This document shows positions 38,560-50,061 of a DNA stretch of 64,000 nucleotides, piece after piece. Location: assembly GCF_932526225.1 (NCBI RefSeq), contig NC_064046.1, positions 6,125,306-6,189,305 on the forward strand. Direction: 5' to 3'. Each line of letters opens with the position of its first letter. Position 1 is the stretch's first letter. The stretch is from Nematostella vectensis (Eukaryota; Cnidaria; Anthozoa; Actiniaria; Edwardsiidae). A model generated the notes under the pieces. It was not told where the DNA came from and did no database searches. It saw nothing but the letters and a program-made list of their open reading frames with translations. The position numbers were made by a program, and so were the translations under genes.

Positions 38560-40025
38560 TCGAACCTCGAACCGTTTACCGCGCTCTACACAACCGGGAC
38601 GCGACACAGGTATTCTCACAGTGTGTGATAACGCTACGTTGTGACTTTGTTTGTAGTAAACATGCTTTATTATGGTGGGGGACTTAGCAGCGTAGCTCGC
38701 AAACTACTCACCTAAATAGCTTAGAAATTTATCATCAAATTCATTCAGGACTCAACAATCAAGTACGAATATTATTGAGATTTCTATTATTTTATTTCAT
38801 AGTAGAATGAATAATTCATTTTAACCCCTATGTTTACTTACAATTAAGTCGAAACGTAGTGTTTTTACATCACTGATATTGGGATACCTGTGGACGCGAA
38901 GGGACTAATACACGACCATTCCGAATAAAGTCATAACGTGCAGTGTGCTCTTGTCAATCACGTACTGGTGACACAACACTGGCTGATTTTCAAACTCATG
39001 AAATTATAATAATAATATAACATCGATAACAATGTAGTCGAGGCGCTGCTATAGCTTGAGTGCAGAACCAGTGTCACGTGACCTACAGAAACCTAACAAA
39101 GACATACTTTAAAGAAGTTCCTCGCGTTTCCTAACCAGTGTCCTCTACTAACTATTAACAAATAAAAATTGATCAGTTAGCCGACAAATTTGTTTTTTAA
39201 GTTAATATGCTGGCATAAAGAATCTCTACTTACCAGTTCGGGATCTTGCCTTTTCGGGAAGAACATATGACATCAAGATTTGATTGTTCTAGCGAAAAAT
39301 ACGAAAACATCATCATAGAAAATATTAGAGCTTCCTTTGCAGAGACTATTTCCATGCCCTGGCAGCCAATATGCGGTACTTTTACGATTTTTATGTGCGA
39401 AGAAGAGTAAAGGCCATGTTTTGACGAGAGAAGAGATTTTCAAGCGCGAAAGAAGAATTTCAAAATATAATTTTTCAACGACGCCACTTCACAAGCGATT
39501 ATTTTTGCTTCTTTATAGATTTTTTATGTATTTTCAGTCGAGTCTCTAATGTGTGGAGTTTGGTTTTGCCAAGTTTCGTCGATGGTAACGGAAAAAAATG
39601 GTAACTCTTTTGGAATAACTGGTGGTGCGAAGGGTAGCGATTCGAAGTGAGGCAGATAGTAATTGCTAGACCAAACACAGCTAGCCCAGGCTCTGTCAAT
39701 GCCAGTAATTTGAACCGACCGGCTCATTGAAGTTGTTACTTTATGCAATTATTCTTCATAAAAATGTAATAAATTCAATCCAACTTGATGTTCTAAATTT
39801 CACCGAACAGCGCTAAAGCGGCCCCAATGCGCTCTAAATCGCTTAAACGTGGAAATAATAGACGGCTAATAGTACTAAATCACGTTGGATTTATTACCAG
39901 CGTATCCACTTATACAAGGCTCTTTATTTGGTATGAAAATAAAAGTAAAACCTTACCTATTTGCCTATCTACAATATGTAGTTTATGTACATATATACAT
40001 GGTGTCTATAGATCTAGACAGTTAA
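38560..40025. other. no supported gene
   Basis: AT-rich sequence upstream of the minus-strand gene and downstream of the LINE fragment. I found no convincing exons or repeats in it. Confidence 0.45.
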
Positions 40026-40029
40026 AACA

Positions 40030-41046
40030 GCTCTGTCCCTAAGAAAATTCTTGCATAGGTTATAGAAATGTTTATCAGTACAGTTCCTAATGGGGGCTGG
40101 TAATGAGTCAAACAGTTTGGCTGATGAGTGCTGGAAGGTGTTCGCTAGGAGTGGAGTAACTAATTAAGTTGCCGCAAGGGTAGGTCTAGCTATTTCAAGT
40201 TTCAAGTAGAAAGGCCAGTTAGAAGAGTACATAGCTCTAAAAGTGTTTCTGAGTAGTGAGTTATCTCTTAATTCATGCAAAGGCATGAATTAAGAGATAA
40301 GAAAGTATTGAGCTTAGCTTGGTCGTGTCGTAATGGCTGCTGGTTGGGATGGAGAATGCAATGTATAATACACCAGACTTCCTTAGGCTTTCTTGGAGAC
40401 AGCGCCATTCGTGTTAAGGTCTCGCAGGCCCGACGTATGGTTGATTTCAGCTTGTTTCTGGTATCCCTAAAAGCTTTCCATGAATCCCTTGAGCGGGGTT
40501 GGCGGGCCTCTTTGCAGAGTTCGTAACGCTGTTGTTGTAGTGAGCGGATTCGGGTGTCCTCCATCCATGGTGCAGGCGGTCTGGTTATGCGCATCTACCG
40601 GAGAGGGGCATGTCTTTCAAGGCAGTTAGAGAACAACAGGCTGTTGAAATATTCGAGCTGGTCATCTGACAAATGGATAATGTTTAGTGGAAGCGTATTA
40701 AAATCGTCAATGAATTCCTGCTCCTTAAACTTCTTGAATTTTCTAATAAACTTGTACCGCAGCTTAAAACGGTCTGTTCGAGCATTTAAGCAGGCAAACG
40801 GTCACTGACAATGGTCCTGGTCACTGACAATGCTGGCGGGGATGACATCGGTATCAGTGACGCGAGACGGATGGTTTGTAATAATATGATAAATGAGTGT
40901 TCGGGAGTTTCTAGTAACTCGTGTTACTGGTTTGGTTACAATTTGTTCAAGTCCAAACATATCCAGTATTGAAATATATCGTGAAGAGTCGGGAGCACCC
41001 AATAGATCGATAGTAATGCTGTAAGCACCAGCATTCCGTCCCAGGA
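40030..41046 (-). mobile_element. internally deleted non-LTR retrotransposon fragment
   Basis: On the minus strand, 41046 to about 40600 encodes the end of an endonuclease domain (APDSSRYISILDMFGLEQ, then a TRNSRTLIYHIITN block and SDQDH) and the linker before the reverse transcriptase; RPPAPWMEDTRIRSL is at about 40560. From about 40220 down to 40030 it encodes the carboxy end (SSNWPFYLKLEIARPTL, then KLFDSLPAPIRN). The reverse transcriptase catalytic region is missing, and the joint lies at an 18-bp hairpin (40261-40300). It is a dead copy of a CR1/Jockey-type LINE. Confidence 0.75.
40261..40300. repeat. hairpin with 18-bp perfect arms at a deletion joint
   Basis: The arms are 40261-40278 (TTATCTCTTAATTCATGC) and 40283-40300, with a 4-base AAAG loop. 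It marks the point where the two halves of the deleted LINE meet. Confidence 0.8.
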
Positions 41047-41507
41047 AGAGGTCACGTGACTAAGTAGATCCTCAAAGCTATTCAGTCAATCAGAGGCAGT
41101 CATAAGTAGATCTATAAATGACTCCTAGCAAAAGTTGGCTTTGCTTGTTCCGCCCTGGTAACTCAATCCATAAATGCTCTAGGTCCGGTTTCAGCCTTTC
41201 GAGATCTTGTCTCCGTTTGTATGGGATGCTGTCATGATATACGCTCCAACGCCTCCGGCTATCGCTGACGATGACGGAATTCCGTTACGAAACCCTCTAT
41301 CGATACATAGTCTAGCAGGTCTTTTTGGTCCCTCAACTACCCCCCTTTGGGCACCTAGCTTAAAGGGATTAATTGCTCAAGCCAGCATATTGTATTTCAG
41401 TTATCTCTAGTCTTGATTGCTAGCACACGTTCACAGCTTCACTCTATAATTCTTTGTTCTTTTCAACGTTTATATATCAAGCTCATATTGTTTTTTCCAC
41501 TGTTACG

Positions 41508-42410
41508 ATGCCGCGAGAAAAGAAATGTCCAGGCTGCAAGAAGCCAGTAAATGATCATGATTTTGGCGTGCCAGGGAAACATTGTGACGGTCCTGGGGGC
41601 GTTCCCGAAATTCGGGGCAATTCTACTACACGGAACGACGAACTGTTGAATTCGCTCGCCGCCGCTGTTCAAACTCTCACGGCCGAGGTTCAAAGTTTGA
41701 AGGCCGATCATGCTAGCAGTCGTCAGTCCCATTCCTTGCCGCCCTCCGACGTTGCTTCGTCGTCGCGATCTTCTAAAGATGTATCGCCGCGCCGTGCGAC
41801 GACGGTTACTTTGCCCGAGCTTAGAGCCATGGATGACTTGGCCGACGCGGCGGATCGACGTGTGGCTCATGTTCTGCCCATTGCATCCAGTGAGTCCGAT
41901 GAGGAAGCTGATATGGGTGCGCTGGCTTCCTCTCCGTTACGGAAGCCAAATAAAGCTGAATTCGTGGCGGGGTATGCACAGATTCTACAATTACGAGAGA
42001 TCAGTTCGTTCGAGCGCGCCGAACGACACAAACATTTGGTAACTCTGATGTACCACGCACAGCTATACGAATGGGAGGCGGTGCTTGCCTTCCATGGAGC
42101 GGTTTTGCTTGAAATCGAACGTGGCTTATTGAAGTGGGGTGATTCCTTTTCCCACCTCGAAAGCAGAACCCTCCATGGTCAGCTACTTTCACCGCCGAAA
42201 AAGCAGTCTTACAGTTCAGGGCCGACATTGTTTTGTAGAGATTATCAACGCGAGAAGTGCATTTATACCAAGGATCATTATGGTTACGTCCGAGGCGAAC
42301 GTAAATGGGTAAAACATATTTGTGCGGCTTGTTGGGTACAATCGAGAAAACAGGAATCGCATAGAGAGGATTCATCTGATTGTCCGCTTTCAGGGGAATC
42401 AAAAAACTGA
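41508..42410 (+). CDS. gag-like protein of the DIRS-like element
   Basis: A 300-residue frame from ATG 41508. It starts with a small Cys/His cluster (CPGCKKPVNDHDFG, then HC), followed by a predicted coiled coil (SLAAAVQTLTAEVQSLKADH) and a Ser-rich linker. The C-terminal half (KAEFVAGYAQILQ, LFCRDYQREKC) ends in a second Cys/His-rich part (HICAACW). It should bind element RNA and form particles. It overlaps the next frame by about 30 bp, in the -1 register, which suggests programmed frameshifting or reinitiation. Confidence 0.65.
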   Translation: MPREKKCPGCKKPVNDHDFGVPGKHCDGPGGVPEIRGNSTTRNDELLNSLAAAVQTLTAEVQSLKADHASSRQSHSLPPSDVASSSRSSKDVSPRRATTVTLPELRAMDDLADAADRRVAHVLPIASSESDEEADMGALASSPLRKPNKAEFVAGYAQILQLREISSFERAERHKHLVTLMYHAQLYEWEAVLAFHGAVLLEIERGLLKWGDSFSHLESRTLHGQLLSPPKKQSYSSGPTLFCRDYQREKCIYTKDHYGYVRGERKWVKHICAACWVQSRKQESHREDSSDCPLSGESKN

Positions 42411-43171
42411 TAAACTTCGCCCTTGGTCAAGACATTGGGGGCGTTCCTTCCGTTACTGTTGCTTCATTTCCGGATATGTCGTTTTGTGCTTTGAATGCTG
42501 ATGCTTGCTCCCAGCCGCTAAAGGCTGCAGTTCCTGACTGTCGTGGCTTTTCCACGGGCGCTGATTATATTCATGATGTGTGTTTTCCTCAGCCGGTGGA
42601 GGCTGGTGTTCTAGACTGTCGTGGTTTTTCCACGGCCTTTCCTCGTGACTCTCAGCAGGCGAATGATTTTTATTTGTACGCACATGAGTTAGTTTTTCGT
42701 TCTGGTCGCCCGAACTTTGTGGTTTCTCGCCTGCCCGTTCCAAGTTCACTAAAGATCAATACTTGGAGGACTTTGTTGTATGATTATGACGACCAAATGA
42801 TTTGTGATTTCCTGGAGTTTGGTTGGCCGGTGGGTTTCACTGGCGATACTGTTCCTATTTTTGATGCTCGCACTCACCGGGGTGCGCTCAATTTTGCGAC
42901 TCAAGTTTCAGAGCATTTACAACGTGAAGTCTCGCTTGGTCGTGTCGCTGGGCCGTTTACGGATCCTCCCTTCGGGGGTGGATTTGTTACTTCACCGTTG
43001 AACACGGTTCCCAAGCGAGATTCTGAAGAACGTAGGGTAATTGTGGACTTGAGCTGGCCTAAGGGCGGTTCAGTAAATGATGGTATTCCATGTGATAGTT
43101 TTCTGGGAGATCCGTTCGTGACTTGTTATCCCACATTTTGCTTATATTTTGACTTTATGTACAGTTTTTAA
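42380..43171 (+). pseudogene. truncated DIRS-like reverse transcriptase
   Basis: 263 codons in a frame -1 relative to the gag-like frame. The recognisable part is the RT N-terminus: REVSLGRVAGPFTDPPFGG, then SPLNTVPKRDSEERRVIVDL and SWPKGGSVNDGIP, the RT1-RT2 region as seen in DIRS elements. The frame then runs DSFLGDPFVTCYPTF and stops without palm motifs such as the catalytic aspartates. The N-terminal half includes two similar blocks (DCRGFSTGA and DCRGFSTAF), an internal repeat. It cannot be an active polymerase. Confidence 0.7.
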
Positions 43172-43312
43172 GTCGTTCGATTGCACCACCTTCGATTCGT
43201 AATTATTTAAGTGGGGTCAAGTTATTACATCTTTTCGCCGGTTATGACTATGCATTTACTAAGGATTTTAGTTTATCCATATTATGGCTTTGAGGTCACT
43301 CAAGCAAACACG

Positions 43313-46300
43313 GTCGAGGTTGCATTTGCATCTATTAAGTCTATGTCACGCTACCGTCACACACCACCATCAAGATTAAATCTGAATAATTCGTCACGCG
43401 TCATGCAATTACTGTTGATAATTGCCTCCGACTGTTCGATGATGAACCCTGGCCCCGTCAAACACCCTTGCGGCGCTTGCGGAAAGCCTACGAAGTCAAA
43501 CCAAAAGGCAATATGCTGCGATGAGTGCGGACATTGGATGCATGCTAAATGTATTTACATGTCTTGAGAATCGTACCAGAGATACGTAAATGAGTCGAAG
43601 CTAATATGGATCTGTAATATATGCGCTTTTCCAAATTTTTCCTCGGGACATTTCGTAGAAGACACAAGATTGATCGAAGAAAACAGCTTTGCTCCTCTTG
43701 CAGATTCATCTTTAGAGGGCACATCGATGAATGGAGCAAATGATTCTGACCTGCTCGAGCCGCCACGCTGTATATCTTCGAGTACACCCGTGCGGCCTAC
43801 TCGCCGTGGACCTCGCAATCCTGCAAAGCTAACGTGCATGGAGATCAATTGCAATAGTATCCAAAGCAGTGAAAGAGCAGCTATCTTTGCTAGCCATGTC
43901 TCAACACACAAACCCGACATCGTATTTGGTTGTGAGTCAAAGCTGTCACCCGAAGATCCTACAGCGGCGAGTTTCCCATCAGATTATAACGTTTTTAGAA
44001 AGGAACGTTCTGGTAGCGGAGGAGGTGGAATTTTCATCGCTGTGAAACATGATATTCCGTCGTACGAGCTACCAGACATAACCACAAACCCAGAGGATGA
44101 GTCTCTGTGGGCAGCAATCCGTTGCGCCAACAAGAAGACTGTCTATATATGCGCGTTTTACAAGCCCCCTGATGCTCCTGCTACCCGTCTGGATTTCCTA
44201 CAAGAGTCTATTTTAAGGTCTTTTCGCAAAACAAGAAATCCCGCCCAAACATCGTAATAAGTAGCGATTTTAACTGTGGCGACATAGACTGGCGTAATGA
44301 TCCACCATCTATTACAAATCACCCAACAGCATCTATGATGCAGAAACTGTTAGACCTGATTTCGAATAACGCCCTCATTCAGCATGTCACTAAACCGACA
44401 CGCCCAGTTTCTCTAAAGACATTGGACCTTGTGATATCATCCACACCAGCTCTTGTATCTGATATTACAATCCATCCAGGGATGAGCGACCATGACATCG
44501 TAAAGTTTAACATCAACACTAAAACCAGGCGGATAAAGACCCCCCCACATAAAGTGTACCTCTATAACAAGATGGACCTTGCGGCCCTTAAGCGCGATGT
44601 GGCTAAATTGTCAGAAGATTTCACTCTTTGCTGCGAGGAAAGATCTTTGGAGGAAAATTGGTCCTTCTTTGAAGACCGGTTGAAATCTGCAGTGGAATCG
44701 CATATCCCATACAGGTTCACAAAATCTAAAACATCTCTGCCTTGGATAACACAGTCAGTCAAACGTCAAATACGAAAGCGTGACCGCCTTCTATCTAAAG
44801 CATTGAAAAGTAACAACAAAAACTCCCAAGCTTGGCGCAATTATCGTCACCAGAGAAACCATGTAGTGAAATTACTCAAGGCAGCCCATAACCACTACTT
44901 GAATACAGTGATTGGTGGAAGCCTGGGGTCAAATCCTAAAAAGTTTTGGAGCCATGTCAAGCACTCTAGGACAGAGAGTCGTGGTATTCCCACCTTGCGC
45001 CAAGGGAACTCAATGTTTATTTCAGATAAGGACAAGGCAGAGGCATTGAACAAGTATTTTGAGAGTGTTTTCACTATGGACGATGGTGTCGTTCCCGACC
45101 TTGACCCTCCAACATGTCCCAAAATTAGTGATATTACCATTACTCAGGCTGGCGTATTTAAACAGCTAGCTGGTTTGAATGTAAACAAAAGTAATGGTCC
45201 TGATGGCATCTCGCCTCGCGTGTTACGAGATCTGGCAAAGGAACTATCCGGTGTACTGTGCTTCATTTTTAATCAAAGCTATCAAGATGGAACTTTGCCT
45301 AAAATCTGGCTAAACGCAATGGTCGTACCGGTGCACAAGAAGTCAGCCAAAGACCAACCACAAAATTACCGCCCAATTTCTCTTACATGCATCTGCTGTA
45401 AGATTATGGAGCACATTGTCCTTAGCCACCTGAACAAGCATCTAGCAGCCAACAACATACTGTCTATCTTCCAGCATGGTTTTCGGCAAGCACTATCTTG
45501 TGAGACTCAGCTAGTCCTCACATTCCACGACTGGGCAACTACATTAAACCATCATGGCCAAGTGGATGCTTTACTATTAGATTACAGTAAAGCCTTCGAT
45601 AAAGTGTCGCACTCAAAGCTCCTCAAGAAGCTTTCTCATTATGGCATCGAGGGGAAGACACTAGCATGGATATCTGGCTTTTTGAGAAACAGGTCCCAGT
45701 ACGTGGTAGTCAATGGATCCCACTCTAGCAAAGTGCATGTAACATCAGGCGTTCCACAGAGCTCCGTTCTGGGACCAACTCTGTTCCTACTGTATATAAA
45801 TGACATCTGTGAAGCATCGAAGTCCCAGGTCAGACTCTTTGCTGATGATACGATCATTTATCGCCCAATCTCTACAACGGATGACCATACAGCACTCCAA
45901 GAAGATCTGGACGGTGTTTATAAATGATCATCGGCATGGCAAATGGAATTTAATGTGACAAAATGTTACTTACTATCAGTAACGAAGAAGAGAAAACCAT
46001 CAACATACGTGTATACTGCAGGCGCAAAGCCCTTTACTCAAGTGGCAGACCAAGACTATCTTGGAGTAAGATGCAATAAACAACTACGCTGGGGCCCCCA
46101 CTGTTCCAAAATAGCGACGAAGGCTAACAAAACCCTCGGCGCGATTAGAAGAACTTTGAAACCCTGCGAGCCTGCAGTAAAAGAACGTGCTTATTTATCG
46201 CTCGTACGACCATCACTGGAATATGCCTCAGCGGCATGGAGCCCTTATACAGACACAGACGTAAATAGATTAGAACAGGTACAAAAGAACGCAGCCAGAT

Positions 46301-46745
46301 TTGTAACAAACAACTATACTTTCCAAGCTAGCTCCACAGAGCTTGTGAACCAACTAAAATGGGATACGCTTGAAACTAGAAGACTATTCCACCAGTCAGT
46401 TCTAATGTTTAAATTCTATAACAACCTTGTGGCCTGCCCTCTCCCTACTTCTGTTTCTCAACCGTCATATAGAGTCACTAGGAGGCATAACCATAGTTTT
46501 TTGCAACTACAGTCTAATATTCTATCCTATAATTATTCCTTTTTTCCAAGAGCTATAAGAATCTGGAACTTACTTCCCAGTAACGTTGTCAATCAAGTAA
46601 CCCTAGAGGCATTTAAAACAGCCGCTCTGCCGGCCATCAGGCAGCTAAAGGTGCCTTCGCACCTACGCCGGCTTTAAAGCTGACCAACCCTCCCATTACT
46701 AGCGTAAGCTATATATACATGTGTATAGGGAGTATTTATTTAAGT
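43313..46745 (+). mobile_element. CR1-like LINE with PHD finger, endonuclease and reverse transcriptase; three coding lesions
   Basis: Domains in order: PHD-type zinc finger (CGACGKPTKSNQKAICCDEC, HWMHAKC, then WICNIC) at 43460-43620; APE-like endonuclease (MEINCNSIQ, GGGGIFIAVK, SSDFNCGDIDW) at 43830-44300; reverse transcriptase (QNYRPISLTCICCKIMEHIV, DYSKAFDKVSH, GVPQSSVLGPTLF, LFADDTIIY) at 45350-45870; and a carboxy domain to the stop at 46675 (IWNLLPSN). CR1-like LINEs with PHD fingers are known in animals. This copy has an in-frame TGA at 43565 inside the zinc finger, a frameshift near 44240 inside the endonuclease and a TGA at 45925 after the RT palm, so it is inactive. It interrupts the DIRS-like element on its left. 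The 3' end is placed near 46745, where no poly(A) tail is obvious. Confidence 0.8.
44335..45927 (+). pseudogene. LINE reverse transcriptase core
   Basis: The longest open part of the LINE: 530 codons that cover the end of the endonuclease, a linker and the whole RT fingers and palm. The catalytic FADD box (RLFADDTIIY) and the DYSKAFD block are intact. It ends at a premature TGA at 45925-45927; the same frame continues directly afterwards to 46677 (WQMEFNVTKC). Confidence 0.75.
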
Positions 46746-48298
46746 ATTTAAGTATGTGGCAAATCAGAAAACGTGCTTCAAGAGGTTGCGAAACACTACA
46801 TATTTTAGATAACTTTCCTTTAGAAATCGCAGGTAAACACATTTATTCCACCCTTAGCTTTCATGCATGTTTAGTTTAGTATGATTTCTCTTTGTTTACA
46901 ACTTTATTAGGGCAAGCACTAGTTTCTTTTCGGTTATTTTTAGCCTTTTGTCCATCGTTCATTTCTCGCTCGTGTGCCAAGTCCACAGTTCATTCAGCTT
47001 TATAGGTTCATTTTAGGACACATATCTTGCATATTTTGTTATTAATAGGATTTACTCGCATTAGTACATTTTAACCGGTTCTGCGTTTTCCAAAAAAAAA
47101 AGCTTTTTTGTCGCCAAATTATTTCAAAACTCAATATTTTTTCTGTATTATTTTTGATTAAAACCTTCTTCATATAGCCAAGCATGGATTTAGCGTTAAT
47201 CTAACAGAAACCAAAATTATATCAAATAATCTGGTTCCAGGACTATAAAAAAACAATACTCAATCATTTCTAAAACGCATGCTCGGCTTAATGCACCCAT
47301 ACCTCAAGATTCATAAAACGTATTCAGTATTTGTGTAGCGCGATTGGTTTTAATTACAAGGTTAATAATTGTTAGTAGGTTGGTTTCGGTTTACACTAGT
47401 TTGTTAGCCTGTAATTGCCGTACAAGCCAAACCGTATTTCCTACGAGCGAATTTTACTCAGATTATTTATGATCTACTGAATACACCTATATTGGGAAAA
47501 GGGGTAAGCCCCTTTATGTTATACTGTACATTGTTTTGGTTAGCATAGGTAATGACATGCTGTACGAACCATTTGATTTTCTGGTCTATTCACGATGTGA
47601 TTGTAAATGATATACTTGTGATTGGGCAACTTCGGAATGTGCTATATTCAAGGACGATCTTCGAGAATAACCACGAAGTGATTGCCAGATAATGATCTCT
47701 TAAATGTTATGTAACCTATTGTAAGCCTCTGTTACTAAATTTAGACCCTTTGTGATATGTATTGCAGTTTTTACGTGCTGATTAGTGTTAATAAACAACT
47801 ATTCTCGATCAGTCCAGTAATTACCTTCCCAGCCGTTATGTCGAAACTGACTAATGTCTTATAATTCGTTTTCGAGCAAAATTACTTTGAATATTTGCTT
47901 TTATCTGTATCTAGGACGTCATATTATGACTTCACGGGGTAACGTCATCATAATAGTCAGCAAATTTTTGTTGGTCAACTTGGCAAATATCAGTCCTTCA
48001 TGACTTTCTACAAGGCTTTTATGCTATATTTACTTTTCCTTAGCACCAGATGTCAGTACACCCTTAAAGCAGCCACAGCCACACATCTGTCTGATTAGAT
48101 TATCTCGTATTATATTATTCTGTTCTTGTATTCTAGCTCAGCTTTAGTCGTAGGTCTACTTGGCCGTGCTGGTCTGTGCTATTTTCCATCAAGGATAATG
48201 CATTTCTGCCGATGGAATGTAATGATAGAGGCAGAAATGTTTATTTTGACGGCATGTGAATAACACGTGGGAATGTGAAGAAAGTGCAGTATGGGTAT
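46746..48298. other. no supported gene
   Basis: AT-rich, no coding frame. It might include the right-hand part of the DIRS-like element that was split by the LINE, but I could not recognise terminal repeats to prove it. Confidence 0.4.
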
Positions 48299-48469
48299 GA
48301 GTATATAAGGGAGACATAGCGTGCTAGTGTCACTCTAGCCAGCTCCTCTTTTTAAGCCATGTTGACTTTTGCTAATTTCGTGTCGAGTATGGAGACAGAC
48401 AACGTCGCGGACGTATCTCGGAGCAGCTTTCAGTGCAAGGTGGCCGTCAAGAAGCCGACTAACTTCTAA
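48299..48469 (+). other. TATA box followed by a 36-codon reading frame
   Basis: GTATATAAGGGAG at about 48300 is followed 60 bp later by an ATG at 48359 that opens a short frame ending at 48469 (MLTFANFVSSMETDNVADV..., Lys-rich end). The 77-bp array begins soon after. It could be the promoter and start of a gene or mobile element whose remainder was replaced by the array. No family was recognised. Confidence 0.3.
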
Positions 48470-48499
48470 AAATCTTTGGGAAAGTTGGCCACTGGAGGG

Positions 48500-49795
48500 C
48501 TGAGTGCTCCAACTCAACACCGAAGTCAAGCTGACTGTATGGCAGTATGGCAGCGACAAAGATCAAGGTGTAGCGGATTCTACTTTACCCTCAACACCGA
48601 AGTCAAGTTGGCTGTATGGCAGTATGACAGCGACAAAGATCAAGGTGTGGATTCTAGTTTACCCTCAACACTGAAGTCAAGCTGACTGTATGGCAGTATG
48701 GCAGCGACAAAGATCAAGGTGTAGCGGATTCTAGTTTACCCTCAACACCGAAGTCAAGCTGACTGTATGGCAGTATGGCAGCGACAAAGATCAAGGTGTA
48801 GCGGATTCTAGTTTACCCTCAACACCGAAGTCAAGCTGACTGTATGGCAGCGGCAAAGATCAAGGTGTAGCGGATTCTAGTTTACCCTCAACACCGAAGT
48901 CAAGCTGACTGTATGGCAGCGACAAAGATCAAGGTGTAGCGGATTCTAGTTTACCCTCAACACCGAAGTCAAGCTGACTGTATGGCAGTATGACAGCGAC
49001 AAAGATCAAGGTGTAGCGGATTCTAGTTTACCCTCAACACCGAAGTCAAGCTGACTGTATGGCAGTATGGCAGCGACAAAGATCAAGGTGTAGCGGATTC
49101 TAGTTTACCCTCAACACCGAAGTCAAGCTGACTGTATGGCAGTATGGCAGCGACAAAGATCAAGGTGTAGCGGATTCTAGTTTACCCTCAACACCGAAGT
49201 CAAGTTGGCTGTATGGCAGTATGACAGCGACAAAGATCAAGGTGTGGATTCTAGTTTACCCTCAACACCGAAGTCAAGCTGGCTGTATGGCAGTATGGCA
49301 GCGACAAAGATCAAGGTGTAGCGGATTCTAGTTTACCCTCAACACCGAAGTCAAGTTGGCTGTATGGCAGTATGGCAGCGACAAAGATCAAGGTGTAGCG
49401 GATTCTAGTTTACCCTAAACACCGAAGTCAAGCTGACTGTATGGCAGTATGACAGCGACAAAGATCAAGGTGTAGCGGATTCTAGTTTACCCTCAACACC
49501 GAAGTCAAGCTGACTGTATGGCAGTATGACAGCGACAAAGATCAAGGTGTAGCGGATTCTAGTTTACCCTCAACACCGAAGTCAAGCTGACTGTATGGCA
49601 GTATGGCAGCGACAAAGATCAAGGTGTAGCGGATTCTAGTTTACCCCCAACACCGAAGTCAAGCTGACTGTATGGCAGTATGGCAGCGACAAAGATCAAG
49701 GTGTAGCGGATTCTAGTTTACCCTCAACACCGAAGTCAAGCTGACTGTATGGCAGTATGGCAGCGACAAAGATCAAGGTGTAGCGGATTCTACAT
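48500..49795 (+). repeat. minisatellite, about 77-bp unit
   Basis: About 17 units, each with GTAGCGGATTCTAGTTTACC, CTCAACACCGAAGTCAAGCT and GCGACAAAGATCAAGGT. Units vary in whether CAGTATGG is present (77 versus about 68 bp) and whether GTAGC is present. The array starts within the short frame region at 48.3-48.5 kb and stops 260 bp before the RAG1-like gene. Confidence 0.9.
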
Positions 49796-50061
49796 AACGA
49801 ACTTTATAGCGCTCTGAACGACTCAGCGTGAGCGGGGTATCAGTTTCAAGGTTGCGTAGCAACGATCCTTATCCAATTAAAACATCTTTCAGTAAGCACG
49901 TCTTGTTTTGTACTTTGCTGTACTCAAAGAAGCGGCATCTGTTACTTGTATAATGACAGAGAGTGAACCCAGTGTGTGTGACAGTAATCCTAAATAGTTA
50001 ATATGAAATATCCGTATAAATATTGTGGTTCCGCGCCAAATTCGAAGTTTCGAGTTCGTCC

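Larger units (their letters stand above)
41047..43312 (+). mobile_element. DIRS-like retrotransposon, deletion derivative
   Basis: It comprises a leader (41047-41507), a gag-like frame (41508-42410), an N-terminal piece of reverse transcriptase (to 43171), and directly after it the start of a tyrosine-recombinase region. Around 43171-43295 one frame reads APPSIRNYLSGVKLLHLFAG and then YDYAFTKDFSLSILW, the look of the N-terminal core-binding part of DIRS recombinases. The rest of the reverse transcriptase, RNase H and methylase-like region is absent, and the recombinase is cut off where a CR1-like LINE begins. Exact ends are uncertain. Confidence 0.7.
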
